Below, in pieces: positions 5,665-7,912 of a stretch of 7,912 nucleotides of DNA. The position numbers and the translations under genes are program-made. A model generated the notes under the pieces. It did not search any database and had not been told where the DNA came from. It saw only the letters and a list, made by a program, of their open reading frames with translations. How positions within the stretch are numbered: position 1 is the stretch's first letter; each line of letters begins with the position of its first letter. This DNA comes from SURF-32 sp964648365. Lineage in GTDB: Bacteria; Planctomycetota; Phycisphaerae; UBA1845. The stretch lies in contig CAZYLK010000237.1 of the NCBI GenBank assembly GCA_964648365.1, positions 1 through 7,912 of the forward strand, read 5' to 3'.

Positions 5665-7758
5665 TTGAATACGTCACCTAAGTCACTTCAGTTACTTCGC
5701 GTCTGCCTGGCCGCAGGGGCGATCGCAGGTACACTCGCCTTGAACGCGAATGCCCAGGCCCGTCCTGACGTGGTTTGGATGGCTGGTGGCCACTCAGAGG
5801 CCGTCACAAAAGCCGTCTGTTCCCCTGATGGCCGATACTGGCTCACGATCGGGGGCGAGGCAAAGCTGTGGCGCGCGGCGGACGGAGCCCTGCTACGGAC
5901 CTTCACTGATTCTGCGTGGACCGCAGCGTTCTCCCCCGACGCAAAGTACGTGGTCACCGGCGCGTCGAACTCGCGTGGCCTCCAACTCTGGGCGCTGCCG
6001 GAGGGTCGGCTGGTCTGGGCGAAAGAAACACCTTACTCGATCTCTACACTTGCCTACGCAGGCGATGGAACGGTTCTATTCGTCGCCCAATCGAATGGAA
6101 GAATCGCTTCATGGGCAATGCCGGAGGGCCGCATGTATGCCACGCGCGAGGCACACGACGATGACATCTGGGCGATGGTCACTTCACCTGACGGCCGCCT
6201 TCTGGCCACCGGAAGTTATGACCGAACGGTGCGGATCTGGCGTACCATCAACGGCGAGCTAGTCCGGACGCTCGCCGACAACTACGAAGCTCATGCCCTG
6301 GCCTTTTCGCCGGACAGCGAGCTGCTGGCCGCCGCTGGGCGAAAGCGTCGCGGAATGTCACCAAAGCTATGGCGGGTGTCAGACGGAGAGTTGATACAGA
6401 CTTTTGAGGCGCAATCGGATCCGGCCTATGACATTGCGTTTTCGCCGGATGGGCAGATGTTGGCGGCAGCCCGGCAATCGGGGGACGTCACCCTTTGGCG
6501 GATCCCCGACGGGGACTTGTTCGGCACCCTGAGAGGACATTCCGGTACGGTTCACACCGTTGCGTTTGCGCCGAACGGACGTCGGTTGATTTCCGGCGGA
6601 TCCGATCGCACGGCGCGGTTCTGGAAGATACCACAATTGAAGGCGGCCGGGACACTCACGCGTCACACGTCACAGGCCTACTTCGCTGGCTCGCCCGATG
6701 GGCGCTGGGTCGCGACGGGCACCTACGATGGTTCGGTCAGGCTCTTGCGAGCGCAAGATGGTGCGATGGTGCGAGTGATTGCCGAAGGCAGAGGAGCAGT
6801 GCGGCCTCTCGTATTCTCTCCGGACAGCCAGTCGTTGGCGGTTGGAAGTGCAAATGGCACGCTCGAACTGTTCAGCATACCGGACGGCCAACTCTTGAGG
6901 CGCTTCGAATCCACCCAGGTGCGGACGCTGGACTTTTCGCCCGACGGTACGCTGCTGGCGGCCGGAACCGGGAGAAGTGAGGGACACGTGTGGCGAATCG
7001 CAGACGGCGAGGCTGTTCACCGTGTCAGTAGCGGAGCTTCGGGCGTAGCGTTCAGTCCGGACGGCCGGAGTCTCGTGACGTCGGGAGGGTATTCGGACCA
7101 CGTAATCCGAATCTGGAGTATCCCCGACGGGGAACTACTAAACTCGATCCCGGCCTATACGCCACTTTCCCGCGTCGATTTCTCCCCGGACGGACTAACG
7201 CTCGCGGCCGGGGGATTCTACGGGGTGCTCCAGTCGTGGCGCATTTCGGACGGCAGCCTCCTGTGGGAAAACTGGTCGGGCGCGCTCAATGGCGGGGGCT
7301 CACTTGCTTATTCCCCCGACGGACGCACGATCGTTTCAGCTCTTGGTGGCTTGGAGAATGTAAGTGTATGGCGCGCGGAAGACGGCGTCCGACTGGAGTA
7401 TTTCCCCGAGGAGACGATAGTGCCCAACTCGGTCCAATACTCAGGAGACGGCCAGTACTTCGGCTGGGGCCGAATTGACGGAACTGTCGTGCTGGCCGGC
7501 AGCCCCTATCAGGGGGAAGTGGCATGCGGTTCCGAAGCTCGGCTCTTGATCCGTTGTCGGAAGCAAGGCGCGAACGTCGTCGCAGGAATCAAAGCCGCCG
7601 TGCCAGGAACAGAAGTGACCTTCACGCTCGACAGCCAAGGTGCACGAACCATAGTGGCTGACGAGCGGGGCAACGCGCGCGTCCAGTACGGAAGTATGGA
7701 GCGGCGCAGTCACACCGTGCGCGCGTGCGGACTAAGGGCAGAATGCGCCCGGCCCTGA
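5665..7758 (+). CDS. Exported WD40-repeat beta-propeller protein, probably two seven-bladed propellers
   Basis: The 697-residue product has an N-terminal signal peptide (basic n-region, hydrophobic 13-26, cleavage near NANA-Q at 30). Residues 45-620 hold fourteen WD40-like repeats of about 38-44 residues. Each has an (F/Y)SPDG-type turn followed by a LWR/IW-type strand and often a (P/S)DGEL turn. Clear examples are at 173-201, 214-246, 258-288, 300-330, 384-413, 423-452 and 462-493. Fourteen blades fit two stacked seven-bladed propellers, a scaffold for protein interaction with no catalytic residues evident. Residues 621-697 form a small domain with cysteines at 621, 631, 688 and 694, probably disulphide-linked outside the cytoplasm. 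TTG is chosen as start for its ribosome site and signal peptide. Codon third positions look less GC-rich than in the other genes. There are no co-transcribed neighbours in view and its partner is unknown. Confidence 0.93.
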   Translation: MNTSPKSLQLLRVCLAAGAIAGTLALNANAQARPDVVWMAGGHSEAVTKAVCSPDGRYWLTIGGEAKLWRAADGALLRTFTDSAWTAAFSPDAKYVVTGASNSRGLQLWALPEGRLVWAKETPYSISTLAYAGDGTVLFVAQSNGRIASWAMPEGRMYATREAHDDDIWAMVTSPDGRLLATGSYDRTVRIWRTINGELVRTLADNYEAHALAFSPDSELLAAAGRKRRGMSPKLWRVSDGELIQTFEAQSDPAYDIAFSPDGQMLAAARQSGDVTLWRIPDGDLFGTLRGHSGTVHTVAFAPNGRRLISGGSDRTARFWKIPQLKAAGTLTRHTSQAYFAGSPDGRWVATGTYDGSVRLLRAQDGAMVRVIAEGRGAVRPLVFSPDSQSLAVGSANGTLELFSIPDGQLLRRFESTQVRTLDFSPDGTLLAAGTGRSEGHVWRIADGEAVHRVSSGASGVAFSPDGRSLVTSGGYSDHVIRIWSIPDGELLNSIPAYTPLSRVDFSPDGLTLAAGGFYGVLQSWRISDGSLLWENWSGALNGGGSLAYSPDGRTIVSALGGLENVSVWRAEDGVRLEYFPEETIVPNSVQYSGDGQYFGWGRIDGTVVLAGSPYQGEVACGSEARLLIRCRKQGANVVAGIKAAVPGTEVTFTLDSQGARTIVADERGNARVQYGSMERRSHTVRACGLRAECARP

Positions 7759-7912
7759 ATGCTTGGGTCGTCCAGGCGAGTCGAAACGTCGCACCGTCAG
7801 TGTGGTCGGCCTGCTCTGCCGCGTCGAATCTGTCACTGTCGCTCCCGCGCGACCGTGCCTGCCTGGTTCGAGGCTATGATTCGCATGATCATGTCGGATT
7901 GCACGGACGCGC
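7759..7912. other. Downstream flank with no supported gene
   Basis: No clear terminator follows the WD40 stop. Three in-frame ATGs (7876, 7885, 7891) near the right edge open a frame that runs off the window. With at most 12 codons and no good ribosome site, it cannot be judged. Confidence 0.4.

Noticed and set aside
7855..7880. Possible tRNA T-arm (GGTTCGAGGC)
   Set aside because: No matching acceptor, D or anticodon stems and no correct T-stem pairing around it.
7876..7912. Start of a further gene at the right edge (three in-frame ATGs)
   Set aside because: At most 12 codons are visible and no properly spaced ribosome site is seen; it cannot be supported from this window.

Overview
The window is GC-rich bacterial DNA from a draft assembly; a 100-N gap lies at 4472-4571. 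It carries four complete genes, one gene cut by the left edge, and one gene interrupted by the gap. The gene styles suggest Planctomycetota, perhaps Phycisphaerae. They are secreted beta-propeller proteins, secreted proteins with a Cys-containing C-terminal tripartite tail, and an ArsR/SRPBCC pair next to a REP-like palindrome. This is an inference from style; no rRNA or other marker gene is present, so it is only moderately supported.

Layout. 1-1238 (minus): a type II secretion / type IV pilus assembly ATPase (GspE/PilB family), 412 N-terminal residues, cut at the His box. 1239-1716: a non-coding divergent region with a 12-bp perfect palindrome and a TATAAT box. 1717-2301 and 2407-3282 (plus): two tandem paralogues encoding small exported proteins with a shared, unrecognised N-terminal module. 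Both end in a matching tail (CGSG, hydrophobic stretch, Arg cluster), and the second has an extra Ig-like domain inserted before the tail. 3308-3417: a pair of inverted REP-like palindromes between convergent genes.

3438-4244 (minus): a two-part SRPBCC/AHSA1-like protein. 4278-4390: thirteen tandem 8/9-bp units in the leader of that gene. 4405-5168 (minus): an ArsR-type winged-helix regulator whose last codons are displaced by the N gap. The gap is flanked by an exact 55-bp duplication and looks like an unmerged contig overlap, so the gene is probably intact. 5244-5270: the regulator's promoter, overlapping an inverted repeat that may be its own operator. 5665-7758 (plus): a secreted protein with 14 WD40-like repeats and a small four-cysteine C-terminal domain. 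7759-7912: no supported gene.

Functional links. The ArsR regulator and SRPBCC protein form a familiar co-directional pair. The two tail-bearing proteins are probably exported and then processed or anchored at the envelope. The pilus/secretion ATPase is divergent from them, and nothing in the sequence shows that it handles them. The WD40 protein shows no visible functional link to its neighbours.
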